Assembly: GCA_036504815.1 (NCBI GenBank)
Contig: DASXUN010000023.1
Coordinates: forward strand, 16,438-80,437
Origin: Gemmatimonadaceae bacterium
GTDB lineage: Bacteria > Gemmatimonadota > Gemmatimonadetes > Gemmatimonadales > Gemmatimonadaceae
Length of the DNA: 64,000 nt
Direction: 5' to 3'
Positions 18,811 through 26,738 of this stretch are shown one piece after another (the stretch's first letter is position 1; every line of letters begins with the position of its first letter). The translations under genes and the position numbers were made by a program. The notes beneath the pieces were generated by a model. The model worked only from the letters and a program-made list of their open reading frames with translations, was not told the origin of the DNA and did no database searches.

Positions 18811-19895
18811 TGCGGATCATCAAGCCGCTCGACCGCTACGTCCTGGCGGAGTGGGTGAAGATCTTCGCCGGCACGGCGCTGGGCTTCCCGCTGCTCGTGA
18901 TCATCATCGACCTCACCGAGAAGCTGGACAAGTATCTCAACCGCAACCTGACGCCGAAGGACATCGGGCTCGCGTACCTCTACGGCGTGCCCGACACGAT
19001 GTTCCTCGTGATGCCGGCCGCGGTGCTCTTCGCGACGGTCTTCTCGGTGGGCAGCTTCACGCGGCACTCGGAAATCACGGCCGCCAAGGCGAGCGGGATC
19101 AGCTTCTACCGGTTCATCCTGCCGATGGCCTTCGGCGCGCTGCTGGCCACGGCGCTGGGACTCGGCATTGGCGCCGTGTCGCCGTACACGAACGCGCGGC
19201 GCGTCGAGCTGCTCAAGGAACGGCAGTTCAGCAACCGGTCCACCCGCTTCAACTTCACGTACGCCGCGGAGGGCGGGCGGGTCTACACGATTGCCGGGGC
19301 CGATGTGGAACAGCGCGCGCTGGACCAGGTGGTCATCGAGCGAAAGGGCAAGGACGCCGCCTACCCGACGTATTTCGTCAGCGCGCGCTCGGGCAAGTAC
19401 GACGCGCGGCGGAAGCGCTGGACGCTGCAGTCGGGAACGATGCACATCCTCCCGACCGATGCGATGAACATCAGCATCACCTTCGACTCGCTGCGCGATC
19501 GGCGGATGACCGAGGACCCGCGAACGCTGATGGCAAGTTCGAAGGTGCCGGACGAGATGACCTTCGCCGAACTCGGGAGCTTCATCCGCAACCTGGAGCG
19601 CTCGGGAAGCGACGTGGGCGCGCTGAAGGTGGGGCGCATGCTGAAGATCGCGATCCCCGTGACGTGCGTCATCATCATGCTCTTCGGCGCGCCGCTGGCG
19701 ACGAGCACGCAGCGCGGCGGCACCGCCTTCGGTGTCGGCATCAGCCTCGGCACGACGGTGATCTTCCTCATGCTCGTGCAGCTCACGCAGGCGATCGGCT
19801 CGAAGGGGCTGGTGCCGCCGAACCTGGCAGCGTGGCTGCCGGGGATGGTTTTTGGCACCGTTGGGATCATTCTGCTTTCCAGGGTCAGGACCTAG
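18810..19895 (+). CDS. lptG: LPS export permease LptG
   Basis: 361 residues. Partner of LptF in the LptB2FG transporter. The start ATG 18810 overlaps the lptF stop (TGATG), implying translational coupling, and gives the canonical MRIIKPLDRYVLAEWVKIF. Spans near residues 12-32, 55-80 and 95-120, a periplasmic jellyroll, and three C-terminal spans (IAIPVTCVIIMLFGAPLATS onward) are visible. It lacks the insertion found in LptF. Family B repeat units begin directly after its TAG stop. Confidence 0.93.
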   Translation: MRIIKPLDRYVLAEWVKIFAGTALGFPLLVIIIDLTEKLDKYLNRNLTPKDIGLAYLYGVPDTMFLVMPAAVLFATVFSVGSFTRHSEITAAKASGISFYRFILPMAFGALLATALGLGIGAVSPYTNARRVELLKERQFSNRSTRFNFTYAAEGGRVYTIAGADVEQRALDQVVIERKGKDAAYPTYFVSARSGKYDARRKRWTLQSGTMHILPTDAMNISITFDSLRDRRMTEDPRTLMASSKVPDEMTFAELGSFIRNLERSGSDVGALKVGRMLKIAIPVTCVIIMLFGAPLATSTQRGGTAFGVGISLGTTVIFLMLVQLTQAIGSKGLVPPNLAAWLPGMVFGTVGIILLSRVRT

Positions 19896-20003
19896 AAGCA
19901 GAGAAACAACAGAGAAACAACAGAGAAACAACAGAGAGACAACAGAGAGACAACAGAGGTACCGCATTGGCGATTGAACGGTGTTGATGGCAGGCAACTG
20001 ATG

Positions 20004-20036
20004 ACGCACGGGGGCCCAATCAGGGCTACCGTGCGT
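20004..20036. promoter_or_regulatory. Hairpin abutting the four-helix-bundle start codon
   Basis: ACGCACGG (20004-20011) pairs perfectly with CCGTGCGT (20029-20036), with an inner GCCC/GGGC stem. The hairpin ends two bases before ATG 20039 and takes the place where a ribosome-binding site would be; no Shine-Dalgarno sequence is visible. It may control translation or be an element end. Confidence 0.6.
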
Positions 20037-20038
20037 TC

Positions 20039-20416
20039 ATGCATCAGTACGAGCAGCTCACGGTCTGGAAGCGATCCATGGCGCTGGCGGCCTTGCTGCA
20101 GGCTGAGGCGCGTACGGTCTCGGCGTACCTTGACCGCACCGCATGGAGCCAGATTCTCCGCGCCGCAACGAGCGTGCCGGCGAACATCGCGGAGGGTGCC
20201 ATGCGGTCGAGCCCACGCGACTTTGCGAACTTCCTCTCCATCGCCATCGGCTCAGCCGCGGAGCTTCACGCCTTGCTGCTCATCGCGGCCGAGAGCGGAC
20301 TCGTTCCTCCCGACCGCGCCAAGCACACCGCCGCCGAGGCCAGGGAACTGCGCCAGATGCTAGTCAGCCTGCGCGGCCGCATCCTCGGCCAGCAAAGGCA
20401 ACGCTCACCCCGGTAG
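20039..20416 (+). CDS. Four-helix-bundle protein (S23 / 23S rRNA intervening-sequence family)
   Basis: 125 residues, typical for the family. The core motif RAATSVPANIAEGAMRSS matches the RSxxSIPxNIAEG signature, and four amphipathic helices can be drawn. Relatives are encoded inside intervening sequences of 23S rRNA genes, occur as solo genes of unknown role, and include Avd, the accessory protein of diversity-generating retroelements. Here there is no rRNA and no reverse transcriptase nearby. The gene sits alone between lptG and a convergent receptor gene, enclosed by family B arms, with a hairpin at its start codon and a terminator after its stop. Family membership is secure; function is unknown. 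Confidence 0.85.
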   Translation: MHQYEQLTVWKRSMALAALLQAEARTVSAYLDRTAWSQILRAATSVPANIAEGAMRSSPRDFANFLSIAIGSAAELHALLLIAAESGLVPPDRAKHTAAEARELRQMLVSLRGRILGQQRQRSPR

Positions 20417-20425
20417 AAAAGCAGA

Positions 20426-20451
20426 ACCCGGGAGCCTCTCGGCCCCCGGGT
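20426..20451. terminator. Hairpin terminator between convergent genes
   Basis: ACCCGGG (20426-20432) pairs with CCCGGGT (20445-20451) around an inner GCC/GGC stem. It lies between the four-helix-bundle stop and the receptor stop and is followed by the T-rich family B arm (TCCTGTTGTTTCTC), which could serve as the termination tract on the plus strand. Confidence 0.7.
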
Positions 20452-20497
20452 CCTGTTGTTTCTCTGTTGTCTCTCTGTTGTTTCTCTGTTGTCTCTC

Positions 20498-23400
20498 TTA
20501 GAACGCGTAGCGCACGGACAGCTGCATGCGGTAGTTCGACGAAATGTTCTGATCGTTGAAGATCGTGTACGTCGGGTTGAACGTGAACTTCGGCCGCGCC
20601 GCGACACCCGCCGCGCCGACCATCGACCCGGTTTCCTTGGTCGAGTAGTTGAGCGGGCCGGTCAGCGCCGAGTTGGCGCCCGCCGAGCGCACCTTGCCCC
20701 AGTTCCGATTGAGGAAGTTCGCCAGGTTGAAGATGTCGAGGCTTACGGTCACGTTGTTGAGCGCCGGCGCGTGGAGCCCGTTCGACAGGCCCAGCTTGCC
20801 CAGGCTCTGGCGCACGGTGAGGTTGACGAAGTTGCGGAACGGCTCCTCGCAGCTGTGGCGCTCCATGATCTTGCCGCGCTGCGACGCGAGGCACTTGTTG
20901 CCGCTGATGAACTTCTCGAACGCCGCCGCCTGCACTTCCGGCGTATTGGCGCCGCTCTGCACGAAGATGATCTCGTTCGGATCGGTCACGTTCTTCGGGA
21001 TGTACAGCAGGTCGTTGCCGATGCCGTCGCCGTTCACGTCACCGGAGCTCGAACCGCCGATGAGGTAGTGGAACGGCATGCCCGACTCGCCGATGTAGAT
21101 GAGCGAGAGGTCCGTGCCGCTCTTCTGGAACGCGTACGACCCGTTCGCGACGACGCGGTGCGGCTGCTCGAACATCGACTTCGTCAGGCGGGTCGACTCC
21201 TGCGGCTCGTAGCCCGCGGAGCGTCCGAAGCGATACTGCGAGAACGCGGTGGACGACCCGAGGCTCTGGATGTCGTACGCCTTGGAGAACGTGTAGAACA
21301 CCGAGCCTTCCCAGTTGTCGCGCCAGCGGCGCTGCAGGCCGGCGGTCAGCTGGTAGCTGTAGTCCCTGTTCTGGTTCGTGACATCGAGCACCGTGTTGCG
21401 GCCCGTGAACTTGAGGTTCGGGGTCAGCGGCGCCGTGCCATACATCAGGCGACCGTGCGGATCGGTGCCGAGCGGGGCGCCGAGCGCGATGTTCTGGTAG
21501 AACAGCGTGTTGATGCCCTTGGTGTACATCGCCTCGAACGTCGCCACGATGCCATCCATCAGCTCGCGATCGTAGCCGAGGTTCGCGCGGAGGTTCTGCG
21601 GGAACTTGAGGTCCTTGCTGAGCAGGTCGACTTCGGCCGTGGCCGAGAGCGCCGCCGTGCTGCCCGTCGCGCAGGCCTGCGGCGGGCTCGCGACGTTGGC
21701 CGCGCTGAGCGTCGGCGCAGCGGTCGTGTTGCACGTGAGCAGCGCCACGCCCGACAGGCCCGAGTTCTGGAAGGAATTCGAGAGCCAGACGTAGGCCGGA
21801 CGGCCGGCGAAGACGCCGATGCCGCCGCGCACCTGGTTCTTCTGGTCACCCGTCGCGTCCCAGTTGAAGCCGACGCGCGGCGAGACCGTCAGGTTGCCGG
21901 TCGGAATGTCGGCGGTGTTGCGGCCGAACTGCGTCACGATGGTCGGGTTCGTCGGCGGCTTGTCGGCGAACGACGGCATGTCCACGCGGACGCCGGCCGT
22001 GACGGCCAGGCGCGGCGTCACGTTGAACTCGTCCTGCACGTACGCGCCCAGCAGGCTCGCGTTGAAGCGCACCGCGCCGTCCGTGCCCGTGGGAAGCGGC
22101 ACGCCGACGATGTACTGGTTGGTCTTGCCGATCGAGAAGTCGTCGAGCGAGTTGAAGTTCCACACGCCGAAGATCGACTGCGCGAACAGGTTGCGGACCT
22201 TGTACGTCGAGTAGGTCGCGCCGACGGTGAAGCGATGCGATCCGACCGGGATCTGCAGGTTGTCGGTCAGTTCGAGAATGTCCTGGTCCAGCTCGTTGCC
22301 GTGGCTGAAGCGCTCGGCGCCGGCGACGATGTCGAAGCCCGTCGTCGACCGGGCCTGGAACTGCGGCACGCCGCCAACTTCCGGCCTGCGGCGGTCACGG
22401 ATGCGCGTCAGGCCGGCGAAGATTTCGTTGTACCAGCCGTTCGAGAAGGCCGAGCGCAGCTGCGCCACCGTGGCGCCCTTGTCGCTCTTGAACGCGTAGG
22501 CGTTGTTCAGCAGTGCGAACGTCGTGCCGGTGAACGAGCGGCTGAAGACGTCGTCCTGCGCCTTGCCATAGTTGTGGCGCAGCACGAGCGACGAGTTGAA
22601 CGGCAGCTTCTGGATGTCGAAGCGGACGAAGACGTTGGTCAGCGGATTCTCGTTCATGCGCGGGCCGCCGCTCGAGGTCGGCAGGCCCCACTGCGTCGCG
22701 ATCGCGTTGAAGCGGTCGAGGTCGGCGACGCTCGGCAGGTTCGTGGCGCCGGCGAGACCGATGTACGGACCCGCGGCCGGCGCCTTCTGGTGCTGGAACT
22801 CCGGGTTCACGAAGAAGTGCACCCGGTCCTTGACGATCGGGCCGCCCAGCGAGAAGCCGGTCTGCGTCTGGCGGAAGTCCGACAGGTACGGCTGGGAACG
22901 GGTGATTTCCTGGTCGCGGAAGTACCAGTACGCCGAGCCCTTGAAGTCGTTCGTGCCGCTCTTGGTCACCGCGTTGATGAGCGCGCCGGCGAAGTTGCCG
23001 TACCGAACGTCGTACGGGGAGAGCAACACCTGATACTGCTTCACCGACTCGAGGCCGATCGACTTGCCGCGCGCCTGGCCGCCGGGCTGGCCGGTGGAGC
23101 CAAGGCCGAACATGTCGGATTCCGTCGAGCCGTCAATCTGGATGCTGTTGTACCGGTTGTTCGCGCCGCCGCCCGAGAGACCCGGGCCGGAATTCGAGAT
23201 CTGCGGCGTGAGCGCCACGAAGTCCGTGAAGTTGCGGCCGAGCGACGGGAGACGGATCAGCGCGGAGTCCGAGACGGTGGACCCTGTGCCCGTCTTCGAC
23301 GGCGCGATGATCGGATCGATCTCCGTGCTCACGGTCACCGCGGCCAGGGTCGTCGCGGCCTGCGAGATCTGCACGTCCACACGCGCCACCTGACCGATGG

Positions 23401-23704
23401 AGACGTTCACGTTCTCACGCGTCACCGGGGTGTACCCGATGCGGCGCACGGTCACGGCATACCCGGAGCCGATTTCGAGGCCGGGAACGCGATAGCGGCC
23501 ATCGGCATTGGTCGTCGCGCCACGGCTCGCGCCGGTGGAAACCTGGCGCACCTGCACTTGGGCGCCCTCTACGGGAGCACCGGCCGCATCGGTCACGCGT
23601 CCGGCGACGGCGCCGGTCGTGACCTGGGCAAACGATGCCGAAGCCGACAAAAACAGCAGCGCGGCTGCGGCACCTAGGCAGGCCCTCAGACGAGAAAGGT
23701 TCAT
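20498..23704 (-). CDS. TonB-dependent receptor, Oar-like, with carboxypeptidase-regulatory domain
   Basis: 1,068 residues from ATG 23704, which places a clean signal peptide (MNLSRLRACLGAAAALLFLS) at the start. An N-terminal CarboxypepD_reg-like beta-sandwich (GAVAGRVTDAAGAPVEGAQV) at about residues 30-110 precedes a plug domain (NRYNSIQIDGSTESD, then YDVRYGNFAGALINAVTKSG) and a 22-strand barrel. It ends in an aromatic residue (QLSVRYAF), as required for barrel assembly. Such Oar-type proteins take up large substrates or act in surface adhesion. The ligand cannot be inferred, as no SusD partner or substrate-specific genes adjoin. An in-frame ATG at 23809 would add 35 residues without signal-peptide character. 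Confidence 0.88.
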   Translation of the reverse strand: MNLSRLRACLGAAAALLFLSASASFAQVTTGAVAGRVTDAAGAPVEGAQVQVRQVSTGASRGATTNADGRYRVPGLEIGSGYAVTVRRIGYTPVTRENVNVSIGQVARVDVQISQAATTLAAVTVSTEIDPIIAPSKTGTGSTVSDSALIRLPSLGRNFTDFVALTPQISNSGPGLSGGGANNRYNSIQIDGSTESDMFGLGSTGQPGGQARGKSIGLESVKQYQVLLSPYDVRYGNFAGALINAVTKSGTNDFKGSAYWYFRDQEITRSQPYLSDFRQTQTGFSLGGPIVKDRVHFFVNPEFQHQKAPAAGPYIGLAGATNLPSVADLDRFNAIATQWGLPTSSGGPRMNENPLTNVFVRFDIQKLPFNSSLVLRHNYGKAQDDVFSRSFTGTTFALLNNAYAFKSDKGATVAQLRSAFSNGWYNEIFAGLTRIRDRRRPEVGGVPQFQARSTTGFDIVAGAERFSHGNELDQDILELTDNLQIPVGSHRFTVGATYSTYKVRNLFAQSIFGVWNFNSLDDFSIGKTNQYIVGVPLPTGTDGAVRFNASLLGAYVQDEFNVTPRLAVTAGVRVDMPSFADKPPTNPTIVTQFGRNTADIPTGNLTVSPRVGFNWDATGDQKNQVRGGIGVFAGRPAYVWLSNSFQNSGLSGVALLTCNTTAAPTLSAANVASPPQACATGSTAALSATAEVDLLSKDLKFPQNLRANLGYDRELMDGIVATFEAMYTKGINTLFYQNIALGAPLGTDPHGRLMYGTAPLTPNLKFTGRNTVLDVTNQNRDYSYQLTAGLQRRWRDNWEGSVFYTFSKAYDIQSLGSSTAFSQYRFGRSAGYEPQESTRLTKSMFEQPHRVVANGSYAFQKSGTDLSLIYIGESGMPFHYLIGGSSSGDVNGDGIGNDLLYIPKNVTDPNEIIFVQSGANTPEVQAAAFEKFISGNKCLASQRGKIMERHSCEEPFRNFVNLTVRQSLGKLGLSNGLHAPALNNVTVSLDIFNLANFLNRNWGKVRSAGANSALTGPLNYSTKETGSMVGAAGVAARPKFTFNPTYTIFNDQNISSNYRMQLSVRYAF

Positions 23705-23747
23705 AAGCTGAAGGGGTCCTTGAAATTGAGGTGAACATGCGCTCCAA

Positions 23748-23762
23748 ACCCCCGCTGGGGGT
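23748..23762 (-). promoter_or_regulatory. GC hairpin with T-run in the receptor leader
   Basis: ACCCCC and GGGGGT form a perfect 6-bp stem with a 3-base loop, 44 bases upstream of the receptor start. Read on the minus strand the stem is followed by TTTGG, so it resembles a weak terminator or attenuator in the 5' leader. Confidence 0.4.
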
Positions 23763-23831
23763 CTGTTTTGGCATCCGATAAAGATGGCGCTCGCGTGCAC
23801 GGCGGTCAACGCGCCGAAATGTCACTTTGTG

Positions 23832-23841
23832 GTCACGTGAC
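23832..23841. promoter_or_regulatory. Palindrome GTCACGTGAC
   Basis: A perfect 10-bp palindrome with CACGTG core sits about 130 bases upstream of the receptor start, just downstream of the permease stop. A regulator site is possible; a 10-bp palindrome can also occur by chance. Confidence 0.25.
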
Positions 23842-23898
23842 GCAGCAGCAAAAGCACGGGTATTTGTCGCCGCGGTTCGCGCGCGGTGACCGCGCCAT

Positions 23899-25254
23899 TT
23901 ATCGGCCGCGCCGCCCCACGGTCAGGTAGTAGACCGGGACCCCCGCCAGGAGCACGCCGAAGACCGACGCGGTCATCCAGCGACTCTCGGGATTGATGAA
24001 TCCGTTGGCCAGCAGGTAGATGACCGAGACGACAAACAGGAGCGGCACCACCGGGTAGCCCGGGACCCGGAAGGACGGCGCGTAGCCGGGCTGCTTGCGA
24101 AGCCGGAAGATGGCGGCCACGGCGAGCGCATAGAACGGCAGGAAGGCGGTCACGAACGCGTCGGCCAGCTGCTCGAAGGAACGCAGCAGCACGAAGACCG
24201 CCCCGAGCCCCGCCGTGAGGGTGATGGCCACCCACGGCGTCGCAAAACGCGGGTGCACGCGCGCGACGGCCGGGAAGAAGAGCTTGTCATCGGCCATCGC
24301 GAAGAAGATGCGCGGCGTGGTGAAGAGCGAGGCGTTGAGCGTGCCGAAGGTGGAGAGCATCACCGTCACCGCCACGAAGACGACACCGGCCGGCCCGATC
24401 ACCCGCTGCGCCACGTCGGCCGCCACGAGCTTGGAGTGCCGGATCTCCTCGATGGGCATCACCGCGAGATAGGCGACATTGGCCAGCAGATAGATGGCGA
24501 TGACCAGCAGCGTACCGCCGATGAGCGCGCGCGGCAGCGTGCGCTGCGGATCCTTCACCTCGCCCGCGGCGTAGCTGAGGTCGGCCCATCCGTCGAACGC
24601 CCAGAGGGTCGAGACGAGCGCCAGGCCGAAGGCCGTGGTCGTCACGCTCCCGGCGGGCACCGCCGGCGTGAAGTGCCCGCCCGTCTGCGGGAGGCCGAGC
24701 GCGAGCGCGATGAAGACGATGAACATCAGGCCACCGTACTTCGCCACGACGGTGAGATTCGTCACCGCCGCGCCGAGTCGCACGCCGAGCACATTGAACG
24801 TCCCCGTGACGATGATCGCCAGCGCCGCCCCCAGCCGCACCTGTGTCGCGTGCTCCGGTGCCATCGGGTCGATCCCGACGACCCGATGGAAGTACTCGGA
24901 GAACGTGATGGCGATCGCCCCGAGCGACGCGGCGCGGATCATCACCAGCTGGCCCCATCCCAGCAGAAACGCCGCCAGCCGGCCCCAGCCGTCCCGCACG
25001 AAGACATAGATGCCGCCGGTCTGCGGGAGCGCGCTCGCGACCTCGGCGAGCGTCAGCGCGCCGCACAGGGCGAAGATGCCGCCCATCACCCAGACCGAGA
25101 GCATCGGCACCGGACCGGGGAGCTTGTCGGCGATGCCGGCCGGCGACCGGAAGATGCCGGAACCGATGGTGGACCCGATGACGACCGCGATCGCGGTCCA
25201 GAGTCCCAGGCGACGCTGGAGCGTCGGGGCGGCGGGGAGCGTGGGTTCTGGCAT
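23899..25254 (-). CDS. APC-superfamily amino-acid permease
   Basis: 451 residues from ATG 25254 (MPEPTLPAAPTLQRRLGLWT). About twelve membrane spans begin with the conserved AIAVVIGSTIGSGIFRSPAG, the APC helix-1 unwinding motif that binds the substrate backbone. The LALGLPQTGGHFTPAVPAGS stretch and a conserved FAFDGW-like segment (LWAFDGWADLSYAAGEVKDP) place it with the LAT-type exchangers and amino-acid permeases. Inner membrane. Specific amino acid not predictable. It is transcribed toward the receptor gene. Two further APC permeases lie at 26733 and 54181. Confidence 0.9.
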   Translation of the reverse strand: MPEPTLPAAPTLQRRLGLWTAIAVVIGSTIGSGIFRSPAGIADKLPGPVPMLSVWVMGGIFALCGALTLAEVASALPQTGGIYVFVRDGWGRLAAFLLGWGQLVMIRAASLGAIAITFSEYFHRVVGIDPMAPEHATQVRLGAALAIIVTGTFNVLGVRLGAAVTNLTVVAKYGGLMFIVFIALALGLPQTGGHFTPAVPAGSVTTTAFGLALVSTLWAFDGWADLSYAAGEVKDPQRTLPRALIGGTLLVIAIYLLANVAYLAVMPIEEIRHSKLVAADVAQRVIGPAGVVFVAVTVMLSTFGTLNASLFTTPRIFFAMADDKLFFPAVARVHPRFATPWVAITLTAGLGAVFVLLRSFEQLADAFVTAFLPFYALAVAAIFRLRKQPGYAPSFRVPGYPVVPLLFVVSVIYLLANGFINPESRWMTASVFGVLLAGVPVYYLTVGRRGR

Positions 25255-25449
25255 CGCGCTAGTGTAGCGACGGCGGCCCGTGAACGCGAGAGGGCGCGGC
25301 GGGCCGGCCAACGACGTGCGACGGAACCAGGGGAACGCCACCGTTGAATTGCCCGTCCGTGGGGGCGATTCTTCACCGTGGCGTCGGCGCCGTCCTCGCA
25401 GGCGGCGTGCCGCGCCTTGCCCTGTCCCTTCCCCGTGCACCCCGGATCG

Positions 25450-25707
25450 ATGCCCCTGCTGCTCCACGCGCTCTTCTGGCTGGCTATCGCGCTCGTTGTC
25501 GTCAGTCAGGTAATGGTCCTCCGCTCGACGGTCCGCGCCATGCGCGCTGCCGCCTCGGCGCAGGCGCGGCGCGGCGTCGAGTGGGCGTACGCCGTGGTGC
25601 CGGCCATCGCCCTGATGGTGGCGCTCGCCGCCACCTGGGACGCCGCGCGCCAGCACACGACGCGTCTCGATATGGAAGCGAAGGCGAACCAGACGGTGGC
25701 CCCGTGA
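25450..25707 (+). CDS. Small two-span membrane protein preceding ctaB
   Basis: 85 residues from ATG 25450. Two membrane spans (LLLHALFWLAIALVVVSQVM and VVPAIALMVALAATWDA) are joined by a basic loop. The second span, preceded by RGVEWAYAVVPA, resembles the membrane hairpin of cytochrome oxidase subunit II, where E-x-x-W-x-x-x-P is conserved; the CuA domain is absent. Its TGA overlaps the GTG start of ctaB, so the two are coupled. It may be a heme-copper-oxidase accessory or remnant subunit; this is inference from position and one motif. Confidence 0.55.
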   Translation: MPLLLHALFWLAIALVVVSQVMVLRSTVRAMRAAASAQARRGVEWAYAVVPAIALMVALAATWDAARQHTTRLDMEAKANQTVAP

Positions 25708-26600
25708 CTGCTCCGGCCGCCGTGGTGCGCGAGCCGTCGCTTGCGCGCGACCTGATTGCGCTGACCAAGCCGCGCATCATCTCGCTGCTGCTCCTCACGA
25801 CGCTGGCGCCCATGTACGTCGCCGGCACGCCCTCGTGGCGCGTGATCCTGTGGACCGGCATCGGCGGCTACCTGATGGCCGGGGGCGCGAACGCGGTCAA
25901 CATGTACCTGGACCGGGACATCGACCACGTGATGGCGCGCACCAGGCTGCGGCCGATTCCGAGCGGCCGGCTGTCGGCGCGCGCGGTCCTCGCCTTCGGC
26001 ATCGCCATCGCAACCGCGGCCACCTGGCTCCTCGGGCATTACGTCAACGTGCTCACCGCGGCGCTCGCGCTGTCGGGATTCTACTTCTACGTCTTCGTGT
26101 ACACGCGCTGGCTCAAGCGCACGACGCCGCAGAACATCGTGCTGGGCGGAGCCGCGGGCGCGTTTCCGCCGCTCGTCGGGTGGGCCGCGGTGACGGGGCG
26201 CGTGGACCTCGCGTCCATCTACCTCTTCCTGATCGTCTTCTACTGGACGCCGCCGCATTTCTGGGCGCTCGCCCTGCTCAAGCAGCGCGACTACGGCAAG
26301 GCCGGCGTGCCCATGGCGCCCAACATCTGGGGCGAGCGCGAGACCATTGACCAGATGCTCTGGTACACCGTGCTGCTGATCGGCCTCAGCGTGCTCCCGG
26401 TGACGTTCGGCGTGTTCGGCCTGTTCTACCTGGCGTCAGCGCTCGTGCTGGGCGGCATCCTGCTGCGCGGCGTCTGGCGCATCCGCGCGCTCGACGCGGC
26501 CGGGGAGAGCTGGATACCCGTGGCGTGGAAGGTCTACAAGTACTCGCTGCTGTATCTCGCGCTGCTGTTCGTGGCGATGGCGGTGGACCGGCACGTCTGA
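25704..26600 (+). CDS. ctaB: Protoheme IX farnesyltransferase (heme O synthase)
   Basis: 298 residues from GTG 25704, the usual length. This UbiA-family membrane prenyltransferase converts heme B to heme O for terminal oxidases. The first Asp-rich motif is NMYLDRDIDHVMARTRLRP, and the second loop has YTRWLKRTTPQNIVLGGAAG followed by W(T)PPHFWALALL, all hallmarks of CtaB. Nine membrane spans are expected. The preceding small membrane gene overlaps it by three bases. No oxidase subunit genes lie in the window, so it works with an oxidase encoded elsewhere. Confidence 0.95.
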   Translation: MTAPAAVVREPSLARDLIALTKPRIISLLLLTTLAPMYVAGTPSWRVILWTGIGGYLMAGGANAVNMYLDRDIDHVMARTRLRPIPSGRLSARAVLAFGIAIATAATWLLGHYVNVLTAALALSGFYFYVFVYTRWLKRTTPQNIVLGGAAGAFPPLVGWAAVTGRVDLASIYLFLIVFYWTPPHFWALALLKQRDYGKAGVPMAPNIWGERETIDQMLWYTVLLIGLSVLPVTFGVFGLFYLASALVLGGILLRGVWRIRALDAAGESWIPVAWKVYKYSLLYLALLFVAMAVDRHV

Positions 26601-26603
26601 GGC

Positions 26604-26738
26604 GATTGAGGATCCGGAATCCGGAATGGGATTTAGGATCCCGACCACGGATGGCGACTCGCGATCATGCTGCGCAATCGCCAGTCGCAATCCCGCATCG
26701 AGATCCTGAGTCCAATTCCGGATTCCATATCCTCAATC
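26604..26738. repeat. Family D palindromic element, copy 1
   Basis: Ends GATTGAGGA and TCCTCAATC are perfect inverse repeats. Inside, ATCCGGAATCCGGAAT opposes ATTCCGGATTCC and a core GGCGACTCGCGAT opposes ATCGCCAGTCGC. It lies between convergent ctaB and the permease at 26733, starts four bases after the ctaB stop, and its right end supplies the permease stop codon (TGA within GATTGAGGA). Confidence 0.85.

Larger units (their letters stand above)
19896..20500. repeat. Family B inverted repeat enclosing a four-helix-bundle gene
   Basis: The left arm (19896-19958) has five to six 11-bp units of the type CAGAGAAACAA/CAGAGAGACAA, starting right after the lptG stop. The right arm (20452-20500) has the inverse units, TGTTGTTTCTC and TGTTGTCTCTC, ending in the TonB-receptor stop codon (20498-20500). 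The enclosed 490 bases hold a hairpin, the four-helix-bundle gene and a terminator. Other family B elements enclose only a short GC core. Confidence 0.85.

Noticed and set aside
20039..20416. Intervening sequence of a 23S rRNA gene
   Set aside because: The protein family fits, but the flanks are lptG and a receptor gene, with no rRNA sequence.
20039..20416. Avd protein of a diversity-generating retroelement
   Set aside because: No reverse transcriptase, template repeat or variable repeat was found nearby.
20456..23677. Open frame of over 1,000 codons antisense to the TonB receptor
   Set aside because: It is a shadow of the receptor gene; the translation is low-complexity and rich in Arg and Val.
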